A stretch of DNA of 30,284 nt from Chara braunii (GCA_003427395.1 BFEA01000214.1:1151559-1181842), one strand, 5' to 3'; positions 20,165 to 30,284 are shown, counted from the stretch's first letter. Notes: generated by a model not told the origin, from the letters alone. Made by a program: numbers and translations.

Positions 20165-20498
20165 CAGACTGAGATTGAGATACATTTGAGCTATATACGA
20201 GGTACATCTATCACACTATTTTTGGTTTGTTCCTACCAGCATTGATTACCTTGGGATCCAGGGGATTGACCGAGCAGTATTGGGGGGGGGGGGGGGGGAC
20301 CTCTTCACCTTGGATCCGACGCCAAATACACAGCTACACACTGGTTACTCCCCCTGAGAGTTGTTGAGACTTTGCTAGCTACAGACTGAGATTGAGATAC
20401 ATCTCACTACATCTGCGATACATTTATCACGCTATTGTAGAATTGTTCCTGCCAGCATTGATTACCCTGGGATCCAGGGGATTGACTGAGCAGTATTG
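20165..20498. repeat. Direct repeat pair, ~117 bp, 217 bp apart
   Basis: Copies 20165-20282 and 20382-20498 share CAGACTGAGATTGAGATACA, CCAGCATTGATTACC and GGGATCCAGGGGATTGAC in order. A run of 17 G sits between them at 20282-20298. Confidence 0.85.
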
Positions 20499-20847
20499 AG
20501 ACTTTGCAAGCTGGAGGCCGGGTAGTTCGGGGGGGGACCACTGGGGGGCACCAGTGGGGCCTCCTTTCGTCACCCTTCTCCCTTGAACATCAGGATGTTG
20601 AGAAGTGGAGTGAGTCAAGGTTTAGTTTTTGTCACACCAAGTGTCCGGTGTCTGCATGCACACCCATGGAACATGTTTGTCCTCTCTTCAAACAATTGCT
20701 TCAAACAGGGAGAGCGGATGTGGAGGGAAAGGGTCTAGGAAGTGTGATGGGGGGCAGAGGGGGAAGGATGGTTCGATGGCTGTCCACTCGTTAAAAGTCA
20801 AACGGTAGTCTCTGCATTCTACCAACTCCAGGTGCTGTTCATCTTCC
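20499..20847 (-). other. Probable LINE 3' untranslated region
   Basis: This interval follows the ORF2 stop (20848-20850) on the minus strand. No coding signature is seen. Whether the LINE ends here or runs through the direct repeats to the poly(A) at 20019-20043 is not resolved. Confidence 0.4.
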
Positions 20848-23800
20848 TTATTGCTTCGCTACCCATCCGCCTCCTTCTCCCCCTAGCCAATCTCCCTGGA
20901 AGGAAGATATTGCTTTCCTTATGTCTTTATTAGTCTGAAAACAGTCCAGCTGGTGATTCAAACTTTGCCACCTTCTCATTAGTTCTAGCTGGAATTGTTG
21001 TTGGATCTACTCTGTTACCTCAGGGCCTTCTACCTGTACATTTTCTCTGGCCAGGAGGCAACGTTGCCACCAAACCCCCCACAACATTACTCTACGGCCT
21101 AGATTGAACATGTTTTCTGCGTACGTAGATGCCTCTTGGGCCTGGGGCCAATATCCTGACAGTATTGCCCCCCAGGTCTGGGCCATGGAGTGTCAGGGAC
21201 CATCTTTCTCCAGATTCTGTCCCACCAACGCCATGTGAGTTGTGCGGTTCGGCATTGCACGAAAATATGTTCAATCGTTTCTGCACTTTTCCGTGGAGGG
21301 AAGGTTCTCAGGCACCGTGTACACCAGGGGAGAGCTTGGCCTTTTTGTTCCAGGTTTGTGTGATTGATCAACCAATCCATTGTTGGCAGACATCGGTGCG
21401 CGATCTGCCACTGCAGGGAGGTGATCTTCGTCGGTTTCTTTTTTTCGCCCTTGGAACCAAGGTATCGGCGTCAGAAGGGAGCGGTCTACATTTAGATGTT
21501 TTGTCCATCTGTCAATTATTTTGTCTTTTAGATGGCGTTTGGGTCTGAGCATTTTGTATGTAGACTTTACTATCAGCTTCTAGAGGCTAATCATAGCAGT
21601 ATGGTTGACTCTGCGCCCCGCACGTTTCCATTGCCATTCTACAGGGTCAAAGGGGAGGTCTTGAATCTCGATGTCCGGTTGGAATGCGCAGGCTTTCTCC
21701 CCATCCCCAAGGACTCGGATTCGGAAAATATCTACCTTGTCTTGCTAGATAAAGGGGGCCCGGCTCCCTTGCAGCACTCTTGATCTGCCGACTGCATACC
21801 TCTCTACTATGACATCGTAATTCCGGGTTATATGGACTCTCCCCACCTGATCATCGATCCCTCTTATCACCACCCAGTCCCCTTCTTTTAATGATGGGCC
21901 TCTCCTCAGTATTCTGTACCAGGATAATGGTATTGCCTCAATGATCATATCCAGGTTGTGGTCAATATGGTGGCAGTACCTCAACGCATTGTGTAGTTCG
22001 TCAGCTGTTTTCCAGCAGCGTTAGTTGCAGTCCCAGATATCTTATATACGGGTGACCCCGTTTTTTACCCAACTTTTCCATGGGGTTGCTGAACTGCATA
22101 TTACCTGGCTGTTTATGTCAGTAAGCCAACGATTTCCGAAGAGGGGCTGACGAAGTACCTCCTCCCATCGGTCCGGGTCTTTCTTGTTTGGGAGGGGGAG
22201 TTTCCGCCGGCTTCGCAAAAGCGACGACCAAAAGCCATCCATTCGTTCTTTGGGCTCCCCCCGTCTGCATGGCTACTTTCGCGGAATAGCCCAGTAGCGG
22301 TCCTCCAGCCAGGCTAGGGGATGCACCCCCGAGGGGGCCTGAGGAGCTATGCGGGTTAAGCGTTCTAGAGGCGAAGGTTTCCAGGGGCTGTCCTTGTCAA
22401 AAATCAGCTTCTTGATCCACTGGAGTCAGAGTGATGTAGTTTGAGTTGTAGGGTCAATTATCCCTAAGCCCCCTGGTACTTTTGTATGATTGAGTCCCAC
22501 GCCACCCTACTTATCACATTTGTTAGTTCCCCGTCCCCTCGCCATAAAAAAACCACTACTTTGTCTTTGAGTGTGTGCAGTGCCTCCTTAGTCCGAGTCA
22601 GTGGCCACACTAGTGACTTATACCAAAGTGAGGCAAAGACCACATTGTTTATCACCAATGCTCGGCCGAAAAGAGATGTGGTATTGTTTCGCCAATTGGA
22701 CAGTTTGGTCAGGGCGGGGGAACTGATCCATTCATCATTGATTTGAGGGCAGTCAGTCGTTGTTATTGACACCCCCAGGACTCTCAATGGGGCTTCTAGG
22801 GGTAGCCAAGAGACACGGGGGGTCTCAGGAGGGCATCCTCCTTGATAATGGATCCACCATCCTTGTGTTTTATTTCCCCAGTTGATTGTCATGTCTGAGA
22901 CCCAGGAGAATTTGTCCATCATTCGTTGGATTTCCTCTAAATTGTTCGTGGTGGCTTCCATCATGACCGTAAGGTCGTCCGCAAACAAGGAACACACCGA
23001 AACTGCTTCCTCTGGAATATTGGTTATTTTAATCCTGGTGATATCCTTATTTGCACGGAGGTTTGCTGATAGCGCTTCCATAATAATCAGAAAGAGGAAA
23101 AGTGGTATGGGGTCTCCTTGTCGAACCGACCTTTCCAACTGTATTGGGGGGGCCAAGGAGCCGTTTAGCTGTATGCAGGTGGTGGCGTTGTGATGGAGGA
23201 TATGAATCCATCGCCGAAAAACCGGCCCGAAGTTCATTGTCCGCAAACAACTATCCAAGAATTCCCAATCTACGTGATTGTAGGGCTTTTCAAAGTCTAT
23301 AAACACCATTGCCACGTTTTTGCGTGAGTGTCTGGCTAATTGAAGGACTTTGTGGACCAGTAGTATGTTTTCTTGGATGTTTCTGTTTTGCATGAAGCCG
23401 GTTTATGAGGGGTGGATGATGTCTTCTATCATCGGGATCATTCTGTTGGTCAGTGCCTTTGCCAAGATTTTGTATATTACCGTGAGTAAGGTTATGAATC
23501 TGTAATTCCGGATATTCATTTTGTCTCTTTTTTTATGATGCAGCGAAAGGATCCATCTGCCTACCATTTCTCCCATCCCTCCCGTGTTCCATACTTCGGT
23601 GTAGAAGTCCATCAAGTCTTGGCTTAATGGGTCTCACATTACTTCCCAAAATTCTTTGGGGAGCCCGTCAATGCCGGGAGTCTTTTCTTCCTCCATTTGC
23701 GTTAGGGCTGTCCAGATTTCCTGTTTAGTCAGAGGGCCTTCAAGGCCTTTTCTTTGACTATTAGATAGGGATTTATTTAAAGGAGTTAGATATTCTTCAA

Positions 23801-25250
23801 TCATTCCACGACGCGTCCCCTCTGTGTGTGGTGGAATGTGTGAGGAAAATAAGTCTTTATAGAAGTCTCTTGCTATCTCAACACATCTGGCCGTGGAAAG
23901 GGCGATGCCTTCTACGCCTGCTTCCGGGTCATATAGGGCCTCAATGGTAGAACGTTTCGCTCTGAATTGTGTGATGCCAAAAAAATGAGCATCCATTGCT
24001 CCTTCCGTTGTGAATTTTGACAATTTTGTCTGAATCCGTGCTCCTTGCCAGCGGTAGCGGGCTTGCTTGAAAAGTTGTTCTCTTAATACCTGCATACCAT
24101 TCTACCCCTCTCGTGTTTCTGGGGGATCTTGTTCATACGAAGCTTCATCCTGCTCAAGTTCCTGTTCAAGTTCTACTCATCGGTGCATTGTTTCAATTTC
24201 TTGTCGGTATCTCTGAGCTGCTATTTGTTTAGAGAATTCATTATTTTTTTTAGCAAGGAAAAGGAAACCGTTATTGAACCATGTGATATATGAGTCAAGT
24301 TTTGGGCGGCGCTCCTGCCAATAGGACCATACTTGGTGCATATATTTTTGAAAGGAGTCATTCTGTAGTAAATTGAGTTTGTAGAAACCGGGCCCACGGT
24401 CCGGTTTCTTACGGAAAGTTAAAGCCGACATGCACATCTTGTGATCTAGGCCCGGAAAGGGACTAAGGGGAAGAATCGCCGCCTGTGTCAGGCTCCCTTC
24501 CAACGAATCCGATAGTAGTATTAGGTCAATCCGGGACTTGGATAACCGAGTATGGTCATTGTTTCTTATGCATGAGAAAATTTTGTTTGTGGGGTAAACC
24601 CGGTAAAGCCGTCTGAAGGAATCGAAGAGGGAGAGGGTGCTGCACAGATTTTGGAGCATTCGCTCATCCTCTTCAGCATTTTCCATGGTTGAGGGGGGGA
24701 CTCTCCACCGATCCTACCACCGGTCTAGTACAGAGTTAAAATCTCATGCGAGAATTATCGGGATACCTGGCTGCACCCTGGTTTCAATCTTTCCTAGGAA
24801 GGCTCGCCGCACGTGTACTGTGTAGGGGGCATAGATGCAGATGATGTTTACTACTTCTAACTATAGCTTCCCCAATACAGCTATCCACCTCTCTTCCTCC
24901 TCGTCTCTTTCGCAGTACACCACTTCGAGTCTTGACTCTGGCTGGATCCAGATTGCCACTCCGGCCCGGCCTGGGCCAGGGGCGTGGGACTGGTAAGACT
25001 GAAAGGGCCAAACCATCTTGAGAGCCCTGTGATGGTTGGGTGTGTCCATGAGGTGTATCTCCTGGACACAGACTACGTCAGGCCATTTTCTCCCCCTTAC
25101 CCCCCTCAGCATGTCCCACAGAGCCTGGGTTTTGTCTTGGTTGGGGGTTGCCAATCCATTCACGTTGATTGATCTTAGGTCCAAGTCTACTGTTTGCAGA
25201 ACCTGTTTCCAGGATCTATTTTTACCGTATACTACGTCGACCCAATTCAT
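20848..25250 (-). pseudogene. LINE ORF2: APE endonuclease, reverse transcriptase, zf-RVT
   Basis: About 1,467 codons. The start is taken at the Met at 25248-25250, just before the endonuclease. Endonuclease: SINVNGL (residues 27-33), catalytic Glu in VQEIH (Glu64), a DFNSVLD motif near 24745 and SRIDLIL near 24530. RT: KTPGIDGLP (about 23660-23690), NYRFITLL (about 23510), FIDFEKPYNHVDW with motif-A Asp (about 23300), SVRQGDP (about 23120) and FADD at 22974-22985. Then RVAWDSI..GGLGIIDP (about 22450-22510), LPFDPVEWQW (about 21630) and a zinc finger (CTRC...EHIFVQC, about 21240-21310). From 25250 to 22464 all pieces share one frame, interrupted only by stops. One stop replaces the Gly of the GDFN motif. 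A frame change falls at a run of five G in YQGGLG, and another near 21380. Catalytic RT residues are intact although the ORF is dead. Confidence 0.9.
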
Positions 25251-26714
25251 CTGAGTATGGACTATTTCTCACTACCCCCGTTTTGGTGTTCCCTCCCCCC
25301 CTTTTTTTAGAGCCTCTGCCATGGTTGTTGGTCCCAGGCCACTTCACCGTTGAATAAGTTTTTGGGTGATATTATACACAAGCAGATGAGCAAGTCATCC
25401 CTAGACCAGGTGTGACTGGGTTTATCTTTAAGGCTCTGCAGCTCCAGCAGCGTATTATGGTTGAGCCACGTAAGTCCAAAATCTTTATGTTCCTCAAACC
25501 GAACGTATACATCCCAATCTGCCACCTTATTAGGACCCCCTGATGCTACCAAGGAGGCTGCGGCCGCGGATTCATAGTGTCTTGCAATAAAGTCTCGAAC
25601 TTTGGTGAGGTTGAATCCTCCTGGGTCTTCCTGTCTCCACCCATGGAGTGTTATTCCCCCAAAGTTGGGGGTGTAATCATTATGATCGACCGACGATAAC
25701 CCAACTTCCCATCATTCCCCCTTCTTGCGAACCGGGATCACCAACACATTTCCCCCGTACGTTAGCGGGGTTTCCTGTCTTCCTTTCACTACCAGGTGAC
25801 GGATTTTGGATCTGCGAACGGGTTCTAGCTCTTCAGCTGCCTGTTCCCTTAGTTATGATGTTTTCGGTTCTGGGCTCTGTGAGGTGTTTGGTGCATTCGG
25901 TGTGTCCATTGGTATGCCTATTGTGATCCCCTCTTCTCCTTCCTTACCTTCCTGCTGACGGGGGGGGGATGGAAAAGCCCCCTGATGACATACCATACTC
26001 TGTGCAGCGTTGTCTGCCAGCTCGTGCCTGGTGGAAGCCCATTTTCCAAGATCTGTTTCAGGGTGTCGCTGGTGTTTAGCAGGCCAAAAAGGTGTACATA
26101 CGAGTCATCCCAGAAGAACGTCGATTGATGTGGGTACAGGCTTCTGAGATGTTCCAGTAGCCATTCCGCTAGACTTTTCAGTTTTGTCTCAAGATCTACC
26201 TGTACCAAGGGGAAATCTTGCGATTATGTTCCTGCCTCCGCCATTTCAATGTCTGGGATGTGTGGAGGTTCATCCACGTCCATTGGTTGTGATCCGAAGG
26301 CCGGGCCGAGCGGGTCTGTATCTTGGTCACTTGGCAGGGACGGCCAGAACTGGGGAGGGTTTTTTTTTGCTTGATCGTCTTCCAGTCCTTTCTTTTCCTC
26401 CGGAGTGATTTTGTTGTTGTCCAACGAGAGCAGTCCTCCGAGTCGCCCTCCCGCTGCTGTCTCTTCTTCGCCTGTACGTATTTTTATTTGGTCACCTCCC
26501 TCAGTGACCAAAAGTTGTGCTGCTGTTTGTTGGGTCCTTGCAATTTTTCCTTGTGTCCTTCCTCCTGCCGCCTCCTTCCCGCTTGTCACTCCATTCTTGT
26601 CTCCTTATTTGTCTCCCCTTTGAATACCACCGTCTTCCTGAGACTTTGTCACCTCCCTCCTGTCCCTCAGCACCTCGAAACGATTGCCTAGCTGATTTCT
26701 TACTGCATTTTGCT

Positions 26715-26758
26715 TTGATTGGTGTAATTTCCCGCCTTGATTGGTGTAATTTCCCGCC
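26715..26758. repeat. 22-bp tandem duplication inside LINE ORF1
   Basis: The 22-bp unit TTGATTGGTGTAATTTCCCGCC (26715-26736) is repeated exactly at 26737-26758. Twenty-two is not a multiple of three. On the minus strand the frame upstream and the frame downstream become continuous if one copy is ignored, so this duplication is the frameshift. Confidence 0.95.
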
Positions 26759-27593
26759 TTGCTGTGGAGTTTGTTGCCACAGTTCCGCTCCGCCTTCCTT
26801 TCTGATGTAGTCTTGTGGCTGTGGCTCAGGGGTTTCTCTCTTTGAGGTTGTGTGTTGACTCCGTTTGTTTTTTTGGGGGGGGGAGATGGTCTGCTGAGGT
26901 TTGTTCAAATGATTTTCCACCGATTTGGGGGGGGCCCAATTCGCTGGGGGTTTGGTCTCCCAATTTACTGTTTCTTTCTTCTCCCACTCCCATCCCCTCA
27001 CACCCCCCCCTTGTGTCGCTTCATCAATGTAGACCCAACCCTCGTGGCCTGGGTCTACCGTTCACTAGTGGGAGGTTTTGAAGGGGTCTCGGAGGCGGCG
27101 GCCCGTGATTTTGACTTTCTTTGTCGGATGTTGGGGGCAACTTGTTTCGTTTGAAATGTGACCGTAGGCTTGGCATTTACAACACCACGGGCGGGTTTTG
27201 TGTGCCGTGTGGATGTTGTATTCCTTTCCCCCAATGCGAAACAAAATTGTGTCATCAATCTGGAAGACATGGTCCTTGGGTAGATCTAGGACAACCATCA
27301 GGTAGTCATCCCGACGGGCCACGTAAGCGGGGAGCGGGTCGATAAAATCGACTATGTCATACCACTGGGCAAGATCTTGCACAAAGGTTGCTTTGATTTC
27401 GATTGGCATGTGTCTGAATTCTACCCAATAGTGATCATTCATCAACTGTTCCCTTAAGTTTTGTCCTCCGGTCGCTGTTGACGTTGGGGAGACCAGGGGT
27501 AGATTCTCATCTCTGATCTGCTGCAACGAATGCTTCTCCATGTGTCCATTATTCACTTGTCAACATCAAACATGCAGATCACCGTGAATACTG

Positions 27594-27689
27594 ATGATGA
27601 GATAGGCTGGATCAGGAAGAAGTCGGTGGCTCCTTCTGTCGACCCCTTCATGGCCGCCAGGCGCTTCCTGATCCAGCCTATCTTATCGT
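27594..27689. repeat. Long hairpin in ORF1 5' region
   Basis: GATAGGCTGGATCAGGAAG (27601-27619) pairs perfectly with 27664-27682, and the stem extends outward to 27594/27689 with two G-T pairs. The loop is 44 nt. Confidence 0.9.
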
Positions 27690-28082
27690 TTGTGGTTTTA
27701 TATATCGCATCGTCATAGAAAACCCAATTGCTTGCATGGCGGGTGTACACGTCATCCCTTTCCCGCTCTTTTTCTGTGGGGAGGACTTTGACGGTGTGTT
27801 GTTTTCCTCCTTGGTTGATCAGTCTGTCTTCCGCCTTGGTGAGAAATTTGGAGAGGAAGTAAGCACTGGCTGTTGTGAGATTATCAAGCGGAATGTTCAA
27901 ACTCTGTTCGGTCTCTCCTCCACGTAGACTTTCTCTTCTCACCACCAACTTTTCTCCACTGTAGGGTCTCTTTAGTTTACTGGCCCGTGTGTGAGGAGAG
28001 GTGTTGGAAGAGGAGCGGTTGATTGTTGTCCTTCAAGCTTCTCCTTTGTTTCCTTCATCTGTTGTTATTGATGAGTTAGATC

Positions 28083-28307
28083 CTATGCAGTCTCCTTCTC
28101 TTTCCCCTTTTCTTCATCTCCTTTTTTTGCATTTGTGTTTTGGGGTGATTCAGAAGGTGGGGGTGAGGAGGTACGTCTTCCTTCTTTTGCTGACGTGTGA
28201 TCGGGCAGCCGTCCTCTCCCTGGGTGATGTCTTATTGCCCCATGGTATAGAATGGTCGTCTTCCCGGGTTTCTTTTTCTTCCTCGCTTCTTCTTTTAGGG
28301 GTGCCAT
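28083..28307 (-). CDS. Charged frame, possible ORF1 N-terminus
   Basis: A 74-codon frame opens with Met and a Lys/Arg-rich stretch (residues 4-15). It ends in a Pro/Ser and Lys/Glu-rich segment and stops before the 27948 frame. Charged, disordered N-termini are usual for LINE ORF1. It lies in the right place and orientation, but a frame change would be needed to join it. It might equally be 5' leader sequence. Confidence 0.3.
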   Translation of the reverse strand: MAPLKEEARKKKKPGKTTILYHGAIRHHPGRGRLPDHTSAKEGRRTSSPPPSESPQNTNAKKGDEEKGKEKETA

Positions 28308-28756
28308 GTTAGTACGGGAGAAGTTTCAACGGGTGAAGTTCTAAAGGCACTGATCGAAAGGGAGAGGAAGCCACGGATGGGGATTGAGAGAGTTTGGGAA
28401 AAAGGGAGGCAAAGATTGGCAAGAGTACCAGTTGTAAAGGAGGCATGCAAGTAGGAGGCAATAGGGGGTTGAAAGAGAGGATTACCCCTCGTGAGTGTTC
28501 GCTTTCTTCGGCTGGCTCCCTCGTTCTGGAAGGGCTTTTTGTTCCCTTCTGGAAGGCCCCTGAGGGAGATGGCCACTGCTTTTTCCTTGCGTCGTGTCCT
28601 GACTCTTTCTCGTCTCGCCGTCGCTCATTCCACGCCTGTCTGTGTTGATCGCTCTCTTCGTGCTCCCCCGTCGTTGTTTTCCTTATTTCGATTGTGCGGT
28701 TTCTCATCCACTTTGTCTTCTCTTTCACCCTTCGAACTATCGTCGTCAAAAACCTT
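28308..28756. other. Probable LINE 5' flank, no gene seen
   Basis: C/T-rich on the plus strand. The long minus frame 28309-28749 is of biased composition without a family signature. It may be LINE 5' untranslated sequence. Confidence 0.4.
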
Positions 28757-29264
28757 TGTTACACCACTGCTCTCATTTCTCATTATTTCTCAAACTTCCA
28801 CCGCCATCTTCACTCCTTCATGACGGCGTTTGCTGTCTTGCCTCCCGTGTCTGTGCCCTCGTCGGCTGTGACAGGACAGTAGTTGTGGCGTTGACCTTGC
28901 GTGTCTTCCAAGATTTTCTCTAGCGTTTATTTTCGTTGTTTCTCTGTCCTCCACCGCCATCGTCACTTCATCGTTTGTTGTCGTGTCTCTCGTGGTCCAC
29001 GTCTACCCCCTTGTTACACCTCACCTTCTCATTTTTTTTTTTTTTTAACTTCCACCGCTGTCTTCATTCCTTCTTGACACCGTTTGCTGTCATGTCTCCC
29101 GTGTCTGCACCCGCGTCGGCTGTGACGGGGCAGCAGTTGTGACGTTGAACTCACGTGTCCTCCAGGATCTTCTCTAATATTTCTTGTCGTTGTTTCCCTA
29201 TCATCCACCGTCGTGGTCACTTTCGCGTTTGCTGTCGTGTCTCTCGTGTCTACACCCTGGGACC
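28757..29264. repeat. 254-bp tandem duplication upstream of the LINE
   Basis: Unit 1 starts at TTGTTACACC 28757 and unit 2 at 29011. Shared blocks in order: AACTTCCACCGC, GTTTGCTGTC, CCCGTGTCTG, GTCGGCTGTGAC, GTTGTGACGTTGA-like, TTTCTTGTCGTTGTTTC-like, then GTGTCTCTCGTG. The copies are diverged and unit 2 has a T-run at 29033-29046. Confidence 0.8.
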
Positions 29265-29426
29265 AGAACGACGCCTACCGACCGGAAACTCCGGGTGTTT
29301 TCCCCCATCGTTTACATGTGTGCGTCGCCCTAGGTGGGCCGTCTCCACGTTCAACTGGTGTTCACTCCACCATAGCCGCTCCTACTCAATTTGTTGGCCG
29401 CGCGTGTCGCTCTCCCAACTTTGGCT

Positions 29427-29552
29427 ATGGCGTCGAGTCAGCACTCCTGTTACACCGCAAACCGGTTGCGGCGTCGGTACCGCGGCAGCGTCCTTCCATG
29501 TATCCGCAAACTCAGGCACCAAGAACATATTGGGGATGCTCTTATCACCTCG
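29427..29552 (+). CDS. Weak candidate first exon
   Basis: An ATG at 29427 in fair initiation context (G at -3, G at +4) opens 42 codons rich in Arg (about residues 14-30). They run to CTCG|GTAAGT, a near-consensus 5' splice site with GT at 29553. The sequence is GC-rich compared with what follows, where A-runs, T-runs and a retroposon tail begin. I do not recognise the peptide and see no acceptor or second exon. It may be chance. Confidence 0.2.
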
Positions 29553-29619
29553 GTAAGTAGGTTTTTTCCCACTCTGAAGTTAGGAAAAAAAAAAAAAGGA
29601 GAGGCTCGATCCGACTCCT

Positions 29620-29768
29620 TTTTTTTTTTTCCCCGCAAAATTGCCCTTGTGTAAGCCCTCTATCCTGGCGGCGGTAAGAGAGCCGTCAGAATTGAGGTCT
29701 TATTTGTCAGGCTACTCCATCTATTGCTGGGGACCTGCACCTGCTGGAAACTGGGCCCAGCGTCCCAT
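29620..29768 (-). mobile_element. Structured retroposon tail, copy I, minus strand, with poly(A)
   Basis: On the minus strand GCTGGG pairs with CCAGC (29761-29756 with 29748-29743, one end pair lost). A weakened second stem follows, then about 90 bp, then an A-run (T-run on plus near 29620-29630). The order matches copy H. Confidence 0.6.
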
Positions 29769-30131
29769 TGATACATCTTGCAACACAGAGATTGTTGTTT
29801 GTTGTTTCCTGGGGCTGTGTTCAGCAAACCCCTGTTTGTTGTTACCATGTCTGTGACAGTCCCTTAAAACCCGTTAAACCCTTAAACTGTTGTCTGGTCA
29901 GGTCACCCCGCCAAGATGGCAATGGGTGATGGTCCTGGCTGGTTAACACTAGGGTAGGACAGGGGGGGTGGGGGTGCTCCAGGGCAAAACGATAAGAGGA
30001 AGGGTGGGTGGAGTCCTCAGAAGTTCAGAGGGGTTCATCTGGACAACTGAGTGGCCGAGTACCGTGGGTGACTGCCATCCGTCGAGTATCCCACCTCTAC
30101 AACAACCTGGGCTTTCTAAATGAATTAAAAA

Positions 30132-30167
<36 letters not shown>

Positions 30168-30284
30168 AACCCTTTAAGCCCTATACCTCACAACCCATGC
30201 ACAACACATTCGTGATCCTTGAGACGTAAAGATCTGCAATGGAATGGAATGTGATGCAATGCATTCAGTGCACGAGGAACAGGG
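29769..30284. other. Unassigned interval to window end
   Basis: No gene is recognised. It contains a (GAAA)n microsatellite at 30127-30169. The plus frame 30008-30229 includes that microsatellite and is not supported. Confidence 0.45.
30127..30169 (+). repeat. (GAAA)n microsatellite
   Basis: About ten uninterrupted GAAA units following an A-run. Confidence 0.95.

Larger units (their letters stand above)
25307..27948 (-). pseudogene. LINE ORF1: gag-like protein with zinc knuckle and novel C-terminal domain
   Basis: RNA-binding gag-like protein of about 880 codons when the frames are followed. The N-terminal part (27948-27553) has YDDAIYKTTNDKIGWI. The next frame (27556-27065) carries the typical plant ORF1 core (IDPLPAYVARRDDYLMVVL) and a Cys-His knuckle, CCKCQAYGHISNETSC, with spacing CX2CX4HX6C rather than X4 before the last Cys. 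A tandem stop pair, TAG-TGA, sits at 27062-27067. A Gln/Lys/Pro-rich linker follows, then RNQLGNRFEVL (about 26680), then a Pro/acid-rich stretch (26589-26224). The C-terminal region (25918-26208 and 25307-25870) contains DHNDYTPNFGGITLHGW, a conserved-looking block I do not recognise. Frame breaks lie near 27550, at the 22-bp duplication (26715-26758) and near 25900. ORF1 proteins package LINE RNA. Confidence 0.75.
20848..28307 (-). mobile_element. Near full-length L1-like LINE, inactivated
   Basis: Gag-like ORF1 (27948-25307) precedes ORF2 (25250-20848) on the minus strand with a short gap, the standard two-ORF non-LTR layout. ORF2 has endonuclease, RT and terminal zinc-finger parts in the expected order. 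A charged frame starting at 28307 may be the true ORF1 N-terminus. Both ORFs are broken by stops and several frameshifts. No target-site duplication was found, because neither end is defined. The family is the same as the fragment at 1-1800. Confidence 0.85.

Overview
This is eukaryotic nuclear DNA made almost entirely of decayed mobile elements and simple repeats. I see no intact host gene. Introns cannot be called with confidence, coding frames are broken by stops and frameshifts, and poly(A)/poly(T) tracts, microsatellites and tRNA-derived SINE heads are frequent. The LINE type (APE endonuclease, RT, C-terminal zinc-finger 'zf-RVT', gag-like ORF1 with a zinc knuckle) is the plant L1 style. 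Together with a Penelope-like RT and a Ulp1/C48-bearing element, this suggests a streptophyte, perhaps a charophyte alga such as Chara. That is an inference from style, not a match I could verify. The assembly is a short-read scaffold: there are single-base ambiguities in 320-1117, a 128-base N gap at 18092-18219, and an uncleaved mate-pair junction adapter at 6880-6918.

Layout. 1-1800: 3' part of a LINE ORF2 on the minus strand. 2103-2986: a foldback element with nested inverted repeats. 2988-6346: a candidate 3.3-kb non-autonomous element bounded by ~63-bp imperfect inverted repeats and filled by a degenerate repeat array (4637-5930). 6803-6979: tRNA-derived SINE head, duplicated around the adapter. 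7434-7937: Asn-rich ORF. 8452-8835: array of a short structured retroposon tail. 8992-9183: SINE with target-site duplication. 9400-10500: two local tandem-repeat fields. 11070-13037 (minus): dead Penelope-like retroelement. 13078-13280: poly(A)-tailed retroposon. 14412-17077 (minus): degenerate gene ending in a Ulp1-like cysteine protease. 17401-18298: (GATT)n, (CA)n, gap, (CA)n, (AATC)n. 19932-20160: inverted pair of the structured tail. 20848-28307 (minus): an almost full-length but inactivated LINE with ORF1 and ORF2. 28757-29264: 254-bp tandem duplication just upstream of that LINE. 29427-29552: weak candidate exon.

The most interesting signal is a short module found at least nine times on both strands: a 6-bp stem with a 7-nt loop, in most of the longer copies followed by a second 5-bp stem and then poly(A). 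Its first stem differs between copies by paired (compensatory) changes, so the RNA fold appears to have been selected. It behaves like a 3' recognition hairpin for a LINE reverse transcriptase.

The autonomous-type elements here (two LINE copies, one Penelope-like element, one C48 element) are all on the minus strand and all broken. The LINE ORF1 carries a 22-bp tandem duplication that by itself explains one of its frameshifts.
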